Positions 1 through 6,441 are shown, counted from the first letter of the stretch. The stretch: DNA of 7,379 nt from Tagaea sp. (GCA_023653245.1 JAMNXK010000091.1:1-7379), one strand, 5' to 3'. Translations and numbers: made by a program. The notes: generated by a model from the letters alone, not told the origin.

Positions 1-499
1 CCCACGTCTTGGGCGGATTGCGCGGATCGAGACCGGCGCGCTCGACGAGTTCGCGGTTGTAGATCTCGGCGTAGGTGCCGCCCCAATTGGGCAGGCCGTA
101 GAGCTTGCCCTGCCAGCGCGCAGCCGACAGCATCTCCGGGCTCCACGCGTCGCGGAACGCCGCGGGCTCGCGCGCCCAGAAATCGTCGATCGCGCGCAGA
201 TAGCCGTCGGCCGCCGCCGTGGTCAGGTCGACCGAGACGACGCACGGCGCCTGGCGCGCCTGCGCCGCCGCGACGAACTTGGTCCAATGATCGCGGCGCG
301 CGACCAGGATGGGCTCGACCTTCACGTCGGGATTGGCGGCTTCGAACTCGGCGATGGTGCGTTTCCAGATCGGCTCGTATTGGGATTCGGTGAGATTGGC
401 GGTCTGCCATTGGATGACGACGCGCTGCTGCGCGCCGGCGGGCGCCACGGCCAAAGCGAGGAGTGCGGCGGTGCTCACGAAAGTCGCGATGCGGATCAT
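1..499 (-). CDS. ABC transporter sugar-binding protein, family 1 (3'-truncated by window edge)
   Basis: Periplasmic solute-binding protein that would deliver a sugar-like ligand to an ABC importer. The first 166 residues are visible; the rest lies beyond the window. I translated it directly from the minus strand. It opens with a Sec signal peptide: MIRIA, a hydrophobic stretch to about residue 20, and a likely AGA|QQ cleavage after A23. The mature part has the family 1 pattern: a first beta strand (VVIQWQTAN), then a helix ending in EFEAANPDVKVE (residues 51-62), a hydrophobic strand near 86-91 and KLYGLP (132-137), all typical of MalE/UgpB-type proteins. The ATG at 499 has an ideal Shine-Dalgarno. 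It lies 16 bases downstream of the dehydratase gene, so the two are probably co-transcribed, with permease genes expected next. C86 sits in APCVV where an Asp (APDVV) is common. The ligand cannot be deduced; a sulfated or acidic sugar is inferred from neighbours only. Confidence 0.9.
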   Translation of the reverse strand, partial: MIRIATFVSTAALLALAVAPAGAQQRVVIQWQTANLTESQYEPIWKRTIAEFEAANPDVKVEPILVARRDHWTKFVAAAQARQAPCVVSVDLTTAAADGYLRAIDDFWAREPAAFRDAWSPEMLSAARWQGKLYGLPNWGGTYAEIYNRELVERAGLDPRNPPKTW

Positions 500-504
500 G
501 GCTT

Positions 505-510
505 CCTCCT
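505..510 (-). promoter_or_regulatory. Shine-Dalgarno of the binding-protein gene
   Basis: The minus strand reads AGGAGG followed by five bases (AAGCC) and the ATG at 499. This is the strongest ribosome binding site in the window. It fixes the start of the binding protein and fits the high translation that periplasmic binding proteins need relative to other genes in their operons. It lies entirely within the 16-base gap after the dehydratase stop codon. Confidence 0.85.
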
Positions 511-515
511 TGGGT

Positions 516-1649
516 TTACGACCAAAGCGCGCCGCCGCGCTCGCTGCGCGGCTGCGGGCGGAACGTCTTGTCTTTCAGCAAGTCGAGATCGGGTTCGATG
601 CCCCACCCGGGCGTCTCGGGCAGCACGAAGTGCCCGTCCTCGAAGCGGATGGCGGGCTTGGACGCGCGGTCGCGGAACTCGCGCTGCGGCTCCATCTGTT
701 CGAGCACGTAGAAGTTCGGGATCGCGGCGGCCAAGTGCATCGACGCCATGGTGCAGATCGGCCCGCCCGGATTGTGCGGGGCGACGGGCACGTAATACGT
801 GTCGGCGAAGCTGGCGATGCGCCGGACTTCGGTGATCCCGCCCGCATGCATCAGATCGGGCTGGACGATCTTGCAGCCCCCACCTTCGAGCAATTCGCGG
901 AACTCGTAGCGCGACAGCAGACGCTCGCCCGTGGCGATCGGCGTGGCGATCTCGCGCTGCAAGCGCACCATGACGGCGGCGTTCTCGAAGGGGATCGGCT
1001 CCTCGAACCAGCCCGGCCGATAGGGCTGGAACGCGCGATCGAGCGTCACCGCCGTGCGCGGGCTCAGCAATTCGCTGCACTCGATGAAGACATCGACGTT
1101 CGGCCCCGCCCCTTCGCGCGCCGCGGCCATCTTCTCGGCGGCGCGCGCGATGGCGCCCGCCTCGTCCGCCCGCAGCGCCTCGCGCGTCAGCGGCGAGAAT
1201 TTGAACGCGGTGAAGCCGCGCCGCACCGCTTCCTTGGCGCCCGCGTGCGCCGCCTCGGGCGTGTCGGCGCCGCGCAGCCAATGGCTCGCATAGACGCGCA
1301 GCCGCGTGCGATGCGCGCCGCCCAGAAGCCGGTGTACCGGCACGCCCAGGCGCTTGCCTTCCAAGTCCCACAGCGCGAGATCGATGCCCGCCAGCGCGGA
1401 CATGAACACCGCCCCGCCGCGCCAGCGCCAGGCGTTGTAAAGCCGATGCCAATGCCGTTCGGGCCCCGCCGGGTCCTCGCCGAGCAGATGATGCGAAAAC
1501 TCGCTTATCGCCGTACGGACCGATTCGAGCGCGCCGTGCAGCGACGCCTCGCCCCAGCCGACCAAGCCGTCGTCGGTTTCGATGCGCACGAACAGCCAAT
1601 TGCACCAATCGACCCAATGCGCCTGCGTCTCGACCTTGACGATCTTCAC
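516..1649 (-). CDS. Mandelate racemase/muconate lactonizing enzyme family protein, galactonate-dehydratase-like
   Basis: Enolase-superfamily enzyme of about 377 residues, of the group that dehydrates aldonic acids to 2-keto-3-deoxy acids in the cytoplasm. The N-terminal capping domain shows TDDGLVGWGEAS (about residues 25-36) and ALWDLEGKRLGVP (92-104). The barrel carries metal ligands E190, E216 (WFEEP) and E242 (ATGERL), the base dyad D265 (QPDLMHAGG) and H292 (APHNPGGP), and E317. In E. coli D-galactonate dehydratase the second-strand motif is Asp-x-His, the His being the acid that helps the hydroxyl leave. Here it reads E190-C191-S192, so Glu replaces Asp and the His is absent. I chose GTG at 1649 because VKIVKVET matches family N-termini and a G-rich ribosome site precedes it. 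The frame stays open to a TTG at 1691, but that lies inside the operator. It precedes the binding-protein gene. Family assignment is firm; the substrate is unknown. Confidence 0.88.
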   Translation of the reverse strand: MKIVKVETQAHWVDWCNWLFVRIETDDGLVGWGEASLHGALESVRTAISEFSHHLLGEDPAGPERHWHRLYNAWRWRGGAVFMSALAGIDLALWDLEGKRLGVPVHRLLGGAHRTRLRVYASHWLRGADTPEAAHAGAKEAVRRGFTAFKFSPLTREALRADEAGAIARAAEKMAAAREGAGPNVDVFIECSELLSPRTAVTLDRAFQPYRPGWFEEPIPFENAAVMVRLQREIATPIATGERLLSRYEFRELLEGGGCKIVQPDLMHAGGITEVRRIASFADTYYVPVAPHNPGGPICTMASMHLAAAIPNFYVLEQMEPQREFRDRASKPAIRFEDGHFVLPETPGWGIEPDLDLLKDKTFRPQPRSERGGALWS

Positions 1650-1674
1650 CGCGTCTTCCCCCCGCCGCCGGTAT

Positions 1675-1694
1675 TTTTTGAACCGGTTCAAAAA
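1675..1694. promoter_or_regulatory. LacI-family operator: perfect 20-base palindrome
   Basis: Both arms match without mismatch around a CCGG centre; the core is TTGAACCGGTTCAA flanked by T and A runs. LacI-family repressors bind such even palindromes, with the hinge-helix leucine inserting at the central CG step. The gene beginning 19 bases to the right encodes exactly such a repressor, so self-recognition is the simplest reading. The site lies 26-45 bases upstream of the dehydratase start and directly abuts the -10-like box on the repressor side. Bound repressor could therefore block both directions. I saw no second copy in the window; the other operon's promoter lies outside it. Confidence 0.8.
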
Positions 1695-1695
1695 C

Positions 1696-1701
1696 TATGA
1701 T
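1696..1701 (+). promoter_or_regulatory. Possible -10 box of the repressor gene
   Basis: TATGAT differs from TATAAT at one base and starts one base after the operator ends. No good -35 hexamer sits 16-18 bases upstream, where only T-rich sequence is found. If the box is used, transcription would begin about 5 bases before the repressor ATG, giving an almost leaderless message. That fits the absence of a clear Shine-Dalgarno there (only GACGGG upstream). This is a weak prediction. Confidence 0.35.
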
Positions 1702-1712
1702 AGACGGGTCCC

Positions 1713-2750
1713 ATGCCCGACACAAGCCCCGATTCCGGCAAACCGACGATCCGCGACGTGGCGCGGCGTGCGGGCGTTTCCGTCGGCACGGTGTCCAACG
1801 TCCTCAACCGGCGCATCCCGGTCACGCCCAAGCGGCGCCTCGCGGTCGAGAAGGCGATCGCCGAATTGGGCTTCCGGCCCAATCGCATCGCCCAGTCCTT
1901 GCGCGGCCGCGCTTGGCGGGTCGTCGGGCTGGTGGCCGGCGACGCGCACAGCGCGTATTTCGCCGCCCTGCTCGACCGCTTCGAAACCATGGGCGCGTCG
2001 CTGGGCTACGAGGTGATGCAGGTCCTCGATCGCGGCGATCCGGCGATCGAGCTGCGCCGCACGCGCGCGCTTCTCGACCGGCAAGTCGACGGGCTGATTC
2101 TGGTTCCGACCGCCCGGCCGCAAGCCGTTTTCGACGTGATCGCCGAGTCCGGCGTGCCGGCCGTGATGGTCGATCGCGAATTCGGCGACCCGCGCTTCGA
2201 CTACGTGACGATGGACAATTCGGGCGCCATGGCGGCGCTGGTGCGCGAACTCGCGGCGCGCGGCGGGCGGCGGTTCCTGTTCGTCGTGCGCTGGCCCGAT
2301 CTGGTGACCACGCGCGCGCGCATCGCCGCCTTCGAACGTACCGCCCGCGAGACCGGAATCGCCGCGACGGTCCTCGCCCGCGACCCCGACGACGCCGTCT
2401 TCGTCCGCCAAGTGGCGCAGGCGTGCGCGGGCGCCGCCCGGCCCGACACGATCGTCGCCTCCAACAGCACCATCGCCCTTCCGCTTCTGGCGATTCTCGC
2501 GCGGCTGGGCCTCGCGATCCCGAAGGACGTCTCGTTCGTCGCCTTCGACGAGCCGATCTGGGCGCCGGTCGTGGCGCCGCCATTGTCGGTCGTGCGCCAT
2601 CCGGTCGATGCGATCGCGCGCAGCGCCTGGGAGATCCTCATCGATCGCATCGAGCGCGGCACGCCGGCCGGGCGGCGGATCGTCCACGCGGCCGAAATCG
2701 TTCTGCGCGGTTCAGTGCGCGGCGAGGTTCCGCCCGAACATCGCGAATAG
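1713..2750 (+). CDS. LacI-family transcriptional repressor
   Basis: A 345-residue regulator, typical length for the LacI/GalR family. The N-terminal helix-turn-helix spans about residues 11-34 (TIRDVARRAGVSVGTVSNVLN). The recognition-helix positions equivalent to LacI Y17, Q18 and R22 are V24, G25 and N29. The hinge helix is RPNRIAQSLRGR (55-66), with L63 at the place of LacI L56, the residue that inserts into the central CG of an operator. From residue 69 (RVVGLVAGD) a periplasmic-binding-protein-like ligand domain follows, with DGLILVP (92-98 region), VMVDRE, DNSGA and VSFVAFDEP in the usual order. No membrane or signal segment is present, so it acts in the cytoplasm. It is divergent from the dehydratase gene, with a matching palindrome between them, so local control and autoregulation are likely. 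The effector is probably a sugar or sugar acid from the pathway. The ATG at 1713 is the only start that keeps the full DNA-binding domain. Confidence 0.95.
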   Translation: MPDTSPDSGKPTIRDVARRAGVSVGTVSNVLNRRIPVTPKRRLAVEKAIAELGFRPNRIAQSLRGRAWRVVGLVAGDAHSAYFAALLDRFETMGASLGYEVMQVLDRGDPAIELRRTRALLDRQVDGLILVPTARPQAVFDVIAESGVPAVMVDREFGDPRFDYVTMDNSGAMAALVRELAARGGRRFLFVVRWPDLVTTRARIAAFERTARETGIAATVLARDPDDAVFVRQVAQACAGAARPDTIVASNSTIALPLLAILARLGLAIPKDVSFVAFDEPIWAPVVAPPLSVVRHPVDAIARSAWEILIDRIERGTPAGRRIVHAAEIVLRGSVRGEVPPEHRE

Positions 2751-3449
2751 CCGCGCCCACACGGTCTCGGCCGCGCGCTTGTGGAAGCAATAGCGCTCGG
2801 GGAACGCGAAACCGTGCAGCGCGCCTTCGTGGAGTTCCACGCGGTGGCGCAATCCGCGCTTGGCCAGCACGTCGCGCACGACCGCTTCATGCGCCGCGGG
2901 CGCGGTCGGATCGTCGAAGGCCCAGCCGAAATAGGCTTCACCCGTTGCGCGCGCCAGACGGCGATGCGGGGAATCGGACGCTTCGGTCACCAGCCTGCCG
3001 CCATGGATCGAGGCGAAGCATTTGACGCGGTCGCCGAACGCCTCGCCCGCGGCGATGGCGTGCCGCCCGCCCATGCAATAGCCGACGGCAGCACCCGTCT
3101 TCGCCGCCGCCGGATCGCGCGCGGCGAAGTCGAGCTGGACGCCCGCGTCGCGCACCGTCATGTCCATCGACAGCGCGTCGTTAAGCTCCATCATCCGGGG
3201 ATCGAACTTGCCGTCCGCCAATCCAGACCCGTCGAAACTCGACCCGCCCCATCGGTAATAGAGATTGGCGAGCATCGCGTAGTACCCCGCACTCGCGAAA
3301 CGCCGCGTCATGTCGCGCAATTCTTCGCGGATGCCGAGCGCGTCCATATAGACGAGCACGACGGGGAGCGGTCCGCCTTCGTCGGGATGGACGACGAAGA
3401 CCGGCATCGTTCCGTCCGGCGTGGCCAGCGCGACGTCGCGTTCGATCAT
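2712..3449 (-). CDS. Dienelactone hydrolase family protein (alpha/beta hydrolase)
   Basis: A cytoplasmic alpha/beta hydrolase of 245 residues, the usual size for the dienelactone hydrolase family, with no signal peptide. The nucleophile elbow is GYCMGG with C125. The triad Asp is D179 or D180 (FDDPTAP) and the His is H212 (LHGFAFP), in the order seen in chlorocatechol-pathway DLH. Position 36, which is Glu in Pseudomonas DLH, is Asp here (YMDALGIREE), a variant I recall from broader DLH-like proteins, so true dienelactone activity should not be assumed. It is the last gene of the minus-strand operon. Its ATG overlaps the stop of sulfatase 1 by 4 bases and has only a weak ribosome site, suggesting translational coupling. 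Its 3' end overlaps the repressor gene tail to tail by 39 bases. A lactonase or esterase role on a sugar lactone or ester is inferred only from context. Confidence 0.88.
   Translation of the reverse strand: MIERDVALATPDGTMPVFVVHPDEGGPLPVVLVYMDALGIREELRDMTRRFASAGYYAMLANLYYRWGGSSFDGSGLADGKFDPRMMELNDALSMDMTVRDAGVQLDFAARDPAAAKTGAAVGYCMGGRHAIAAGEAFGDRVKCFASIHGGRLVTEASDSPHRRLARATGEAYFGWAFDDPTAPAAHEAVVRDVLAKRGLRHRVELHEGALHGFAFPERYCFHKRAAETVWARLFAMFGRNLAAH
3446..3449 (-). other. ATGA start/stop overlap, sulfatase 1 to hydrolase
   Basis: On the minus strand the ATG of the hydrolase shares bases with the TGA stop of sulfatase 1. Upstream of the ATG there is only a poor ribosome site (GTGGGC), so re-initiation by ribosomes finishing the sulfatase is the probable way the hydrolase is translated. 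Confidence 0.85.
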
Positions 3450-4969
3450 GCCATGCCCACGGGCTCGACCGGCGCGCGGGCGTCGTCGGGGCGGCTGCGG
3501 ATCATGTCGGTCATCTCGCGCCGCGCGGCCGCATAGGCGGGATCGTCGAAGCGGTTCGTCATCTCCTGCGGGTCCTCACGCAGATCGTAAAGCTCGCCCG
3601 CCCCGGACCCGAGTTCGAGCGTGAGCTTCCGGTCGCGCGTGCGCACGGTGCGCAGCTTCAACTCCACCCCGCAGCGCGAGGCGTTGAGATCCCATTCGTT
3701 GAAGGCGAAATCCCGCGTCGCGCCGCCGTCGAGCAGCGGGCGCAGGCTGCGCGAATGGATCGGCGCGCCCGGCGACACGCCGGCATAGTCGTAGAACGTC
3801 GCCGGCAGGTCGAGCGTCGAAATCGGGTCGCGCACGATCTTGCCCTTGGGCACGCCGGGCCCGCGCAAGATGCAGCCCACGCGCAGCAAACCTTCGTAGT
3901 GGATCGGGCCCTTGAGGATCAGGCCGTGATCGCCCAGCCAGTCGCCGTGGTCGGTCGAGTAGACGACCAGCGTATCGCGGTCGAGACCGAGGCGTTCGAG
4001 TTCGAGGAAGATGCGCCCGACATTGTGGTCGATCAGCGAGATCATGCCGTAATAGTTGGCGATCAAGTGCCGCAGCTGAAGGTCGGTCTGGGTGGGCGTG
4101 CGCGACTGCTTGGCGCGGAAGGCCTGCAGCTCGGGATCGGCGAGTTTCGGCGTGCCTTCCAAGCTCGCGCGATGCCACCAGGGCCGCCGGTCGAGATCGA
4201 GTTCGCGATGCGCGGGCAGATCGACGTCGTCCGGATGGTGCAGATAGCACCACGGGGCGGGCGCATCGAACGGATGGTGCGGATCGGGGAACGACGCCCA
4301 GGCCATCCACGGCCGGTCCTTGTTGTCGCGCATGAAGTCGATCGTGCGGTCGCCGATCCAGGTCGAATTGTGGAACGCGGGCGGCAGCGCCGAGTTCCAG
4401 GTCTGCGCCGCGTCGGTTTGCGGCGGGAGCTTGGTGAGGAAGAGCTCGTTGAGCCGGTCGCCGCGCCCGTCCTTGTGATACCAGGCTTCGTAGTTGAGCC
4501 CTTCGGGCGGCTTCTGCGGCAAAAACATGTTGTGGCCGGCGATCATCATGTCGACATGCTCGAAGCCCATATAGGGCCCGTGCCAATCGCCGCCGAAATC
4601 GCGCGAGCTCGATCGGCATTCCGGCCGTCCGGTCGGCTTGAAGGTATGGAAGGTCGAGAAATGCGCCTTGCCGATGAAGCCGGTCTTCCACCCGGCCTTC
4701 GCCAGCGTGCCCGCGAACCCCGCCTCGCCCACGCCCGCATCGAGATCGATGCCGTTATCCGCCACGCCATGCGTGCGCGGCAGCAGCCCGGTGAGCAGCG
4801 ACGCGCGCGACGGCTGGCAGACCACGTTGGGCGTGATGCACGCCGAGAAGCGCGTGCCGTCGGCGGCCATCGCATCGAGATGCGGCGTGCGCACCTTGCG
4901 GCCTTCGAAGCCGTAGCAATCGCCGCGCTGCTGGTCGGACGTGATGAACAGAATATTGGGCTTTCTCAC
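3446..4969 (-). CDS. Sulfatase 1, formylglycine-dependent, Cys-type (CQPSR)
   Basis: A 507-residue hydrolase of the alkaline-phosphatase superfamily that would release sulfate from an ester; some relatives cleave phosphonate or phosphate monoesters. The N-terminus PNILFITSDQQ gives metal ligand D12. The nucleophile signature C51-Q-P-S-R, followed by ASLLTG, is the Cys-type site that a maturing enzyme converts to formylglycine. Further landmarks are GKAHF with K101, PDPHHPFD (H231/H232), YSTDHGD with D340 and H341, and LKGPIHYEG with K353. The C-terminal ELYDLREDPQE is also typical. No signal peptide is present, so it should work in the cytoplasm. I took GTG at 4969 as the start: it overlaps the preceding stop by 4 bases, has GAGGA seven bases upstream, and gives the normal sulfatase N-terminus. 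The frame stays open far upstream, but that part is only the shadow of sulfatase 2. No maturing enzyme is visible in the window. The substrate is unknown. Confidence 0.93.
   Translation of the reverse strand: MRKPNILFITSDQQRGDCYGFEGRKVRTPHLDAMAADGTRFSACITPNVVCQPSRASLLTGLLPRTHGVADNGIDLDAGVGEAGFAGTLAKAGWKTGFIGKAHFSTFHTFKPTGRPECRSSSRDFGGDWHGPYMGFEHVDMMIAGHNMFLPQKPPEGLNYEAWYHKDGRGDRLNELFLTKLPPQTDAAQTWNSALPPAFHNSTWIGDRTIDFMRDNKDRPWMAWASFPDPHHPFDAPAPWCYLHHPDDVDLPAHRELDLDRRPWWHRASLEGTPKLADPELQAFRAKQSRTPTQTDLQLRHLIANYYGMISLIDHNVGRIFLELERLGLDRDTLVVYSTDHGDWLGDHGLILKGPIHYEGLLRVGCILRGPGVPKGKIVRDPISTLDLPATFYDYAGVSPGAPIHSRSLRPLLDGGATRDFAFNEWDLNASRCGVELKLRTVRTRDRKLTLELGSGAGELYDLREDPQEMTNRFDDPAYAAARREMTDMIRSRPDDARAPVEPVGMA
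4966..4969 (-). other. GTGA start/stop overlap between the two sulfatases
   Basis: The GTG start of sulfatase 1 shares bases with the TGA stop of sulfatase 2. A fair Shine-Dalgarno (GAGGA, 4977-4981) lies inside the end of the sulfatase 2 gene. The overlap ties production of the two sulfatases together. Confidence 0.85.
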
Positions 4970-6441
4970 GCTTCGATCCTCGTGGCGAAAACGGGTTTCT
5001 GGCCGGGCGCGGGCGAGTAGCCGAAATCCCCGCGCTTGATCAACGCTTCGACGCCGCCCGAGCGCGCGATCTTCGCTTCTTGATCGGCGAAGGCGCGCGC
5101 GTTCGTCGCCTCGGGATCGACGATGCGGCGCAATTCGGCCTCCATCGCCGCGCGCGTCGCGGCGTGCGCCGGATCGGCGGCCAGGTCGCGCGTTTCGCCC
5201 GGATCGGCTTCGAGGTCGAACAACTCGGGCGCGAAGCCGACGTGATGGATGTATTTCCAGCGCCCTTTGCGGACCATGTACATGGCCGTGATCGAGCCCG
5301 CGGCGTGGTACTCGCCGAAGGCCACGCGCTCGGGGTCGTCGGGCGCGTTGGCGAGATCGACCAGCGAGCGGCCGGGCAACGCATTCTCCGTCGCGTCCGG
5401 CACGATCCCGACCGATCGCAGGATCGTGGGATAGACATCGACCAGCGTGACCGGCGTCGCGCGGGTCTCGCCCGCGGGCACGCCGGGCCCGGCGACGATC
5501 ATCGGGATCGCGGCCGATTCTTCGTAGTGGATGGACTTCCCCCACATGTGCCGCACACCGAGATTGTCGCCGTGATCGGTCGAGTAGATCACGCGCGTCG
5601 TGTCGGCCAGGCCCGCGGAGGAAAGGGCCGCGAGCACGCGGCCGATATTGTCGTCGAGGAAGCTCACCATGCCGAAATAGGCCGCGAGCGCCACGCGCAC
5701 TTTCTCGGGCGTGAAGAAATCGTCGTACTTCATGCACTCGCGCAGCGCCTTGACCGAAGGATGCGTCGGATAGTCGCCGGGCCCGTAAAGCCGGGGCATC
5801 GGCAGCGTCTCGGGCGGATACATCGCGTAGAATTCGGGCGGTGCGATCAGCGGGAAATGCGGCTTCACGAAGGAGACGAACAGGCACCAAGGTTTGCGTT
5901 CCTTGGCGGCGCGCGTGGTCAGCCACTCGACGGCGCCATCGCGGATGTTGCGATCGTAGGCCGCGTAGGTCGATTCGCCCGGCCCCGCCGCCTTGGCGAG
6001 ATCGGGCATGCCGCCGCGCGCCGCGGCTTGCGGCCGGCGGATCAGGCCGAGCAGATCGCCCTGCCCGTCCACCACATGGAGCGGGATGATCTCCTCGACG
6101 AAACCGTTGTCGTCCGTCGCGGCGCGGAAGTGGAGTTTTCCGATCGACATCGTGTGGTGGCCCGCCTCGCGCAAGCGATGCGCCCAGCTGCGCATCGATC
6201 CGTCGTAGGCGTGCGCGTTGTCCCAGCACCCGTTCTCGGCGACGTAAGTGCCGGTGTGCAGGCTGGCGCGCGCCGGCACGCAGATCGGGCAGTTGGTATA
6301 GGCGGCGGTGAACTTGGTGCCGCGCGCGGCCAGCGCGTCGATGTTCGGCGTCTTGACGATCTTGTGGCCGTAGCAGCCCGCGACGTCGCGCGTATGCTCG
6401 TCGGACAGAATGAACAGGACGTTGGCGGGTTTGTCGCTCAT
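4966..6441 (-). CDS. Sulfatase 2, formylglycine-dependent, Cys-type (CVPAR), choline-sulfatase-like
   Basis: A 491-residue sulfatase. Its N-terminus ANVLFILSDEHTRDVAGCYG supplies metal ligands D14 and probably E15. The nucleophile motif is C54-V-P-A-R, with a second cysteine at C51 (NCPICVPAR). DNAHAYDGSMRSWAHRLREAG and GKLHF (K102, H104) resemble the region after the nucleophile in choline-sulfatase-type enzymes. Later landmarks are FVKPHFP (H195), YSTDHGDNLG (D289, H290) and WGKSIHYEES (K302). A C-terminal tail ends in a segment around RGDFGYSPAPG. No signal peptide is present, so it should act in the cytoplasm after substrate uptake. The ATG at 6441 follows GAGG by five bases and overlaps the upstream gene by 4 bases. 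It differs clearly from sulfatase 1 in length, motif and middle region, so the pair is not a recent duplication. The resemblance to choline sulfatases is by pattern only and does not establish choline sulfate as substrate. Confidence 0.93.
   Translation of the reverse strand: MSDKPANVLFILSDEHTRDVAGCYGHKIVKTPNIDALAARGTKFTAAYTNCPICVPARASLHTGTYVAENGCWDNAHAYDGSMRSWAHRLREAGHHTMSIGKLHFRAATDDNGFVEEIIPLHVVDGQGDLLGLIRRPQAAARGGMPDLAKAAGPGESTYAAYDRNIRDGAVEWLTTRAAKERKPWCLFVSFVKPHFPLIAPPEFYAMYPPETLPMPRLYGPGDYPTHPSVKALRECMKYDDFFTPEKVRVALAAYFGMVSFLDDNIGRVLAALSSAGLADTTRVIYSTDHGDNLGVRHMWGKSIHYEESAAIPMIVAGPGVPAGETRATPVTLVDVYPTILRSVGIVPDATENALPGRSLVDLANAPDDPERVAFGEYHAAGSITAMYMVRKGRWKYIHHVGFAPELFDLEADPGETRDLAADPAHAATRAAMEAELRRIVDPEATNARAFADQEAKIARSGGVEALIKRGDFGYSPAPGQKPVFATRIEA
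6438..6441 (-). other. ATGA start/stop overlap, epimerase-like gene to sulfatase 2
   Basis: The ATG of sulfatase 2 shares bases with the TGA stop of the DUF4432-type gene. A good ribosome site (GAGGAAA, with GAGG at 6447-6450) lies within the end of the upstream gene. Sulfatase 2 can therefore initiate on its own as well as by coupling. Confidence 0.85.

Larger units (their letters stand above)
1650..1712. promoter_or_regulatory. Divergent control region between dehydratase and repressor genes
   Basis: This 63-base gap is the only regulatory-sized intergenic space in the window, and its centre is strikingly AT-rich against the surrounding DNA. It separates the GTG start of the minus-strand dehydratase from the ATG start of the plus-strand LacI-family gene, so it must hold promoters for one or both. 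It contains the palindrome at 1675-1694 and a -10-like TATGAT. On the minus strand I find no convincing -35/-10 pair for the dehydratase unit. A G-run followed by AAG just upstream of its GTG is the probable ribosome site. Confidence 0.75.

Noticed and set aside
1650..1691. TTG start at 1691 adding 14 residues to the dehydratase
   Set aside because: The TTG lies inside the palindromic operator, the extra residues (MNRFKKYRRRGEDA) match no family N-terminus, and GTG at 1649 has a better upstream site.
309..1700. Open frame of 463 codons on the plus strand opposite the dehydratase gene
   Set aside because: It is an antisense shadow of a GC-rich gene. The translation is rich in Arg, Ala and His with no recognisable motif, while the minus strand gives an intact enolase-superfamily protein.
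1695..2687. Open frame of 330 codons on the minus strand opposite the repressor gene
   Set aside because: The plus strand encodes a complete LacI-family protein; the antisense product looks like low-complexity shadow sequence.
2700..2765. Possible bidirectional terminator between the convergent genes
   Set aside because: GC-rich short repeats are present, but no convincing stem followed by a T-run on either strand, and the coding regions themselves overlap.
3755..5020. Open frame of 421 codons on the plus strand opposite sulfatase 1
   Set aside because: Antisense shadow with biased composition and no domain pattern; the minus strand carries complete sulfatase motifs.
4966..6441. Annotating sulfatase 2 as choline sulfatase (betC)
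   Set aside because: Only regional pattern resemblance is visible, no bet genes are adjacent, and the neighbours point to sugars rather than choline.
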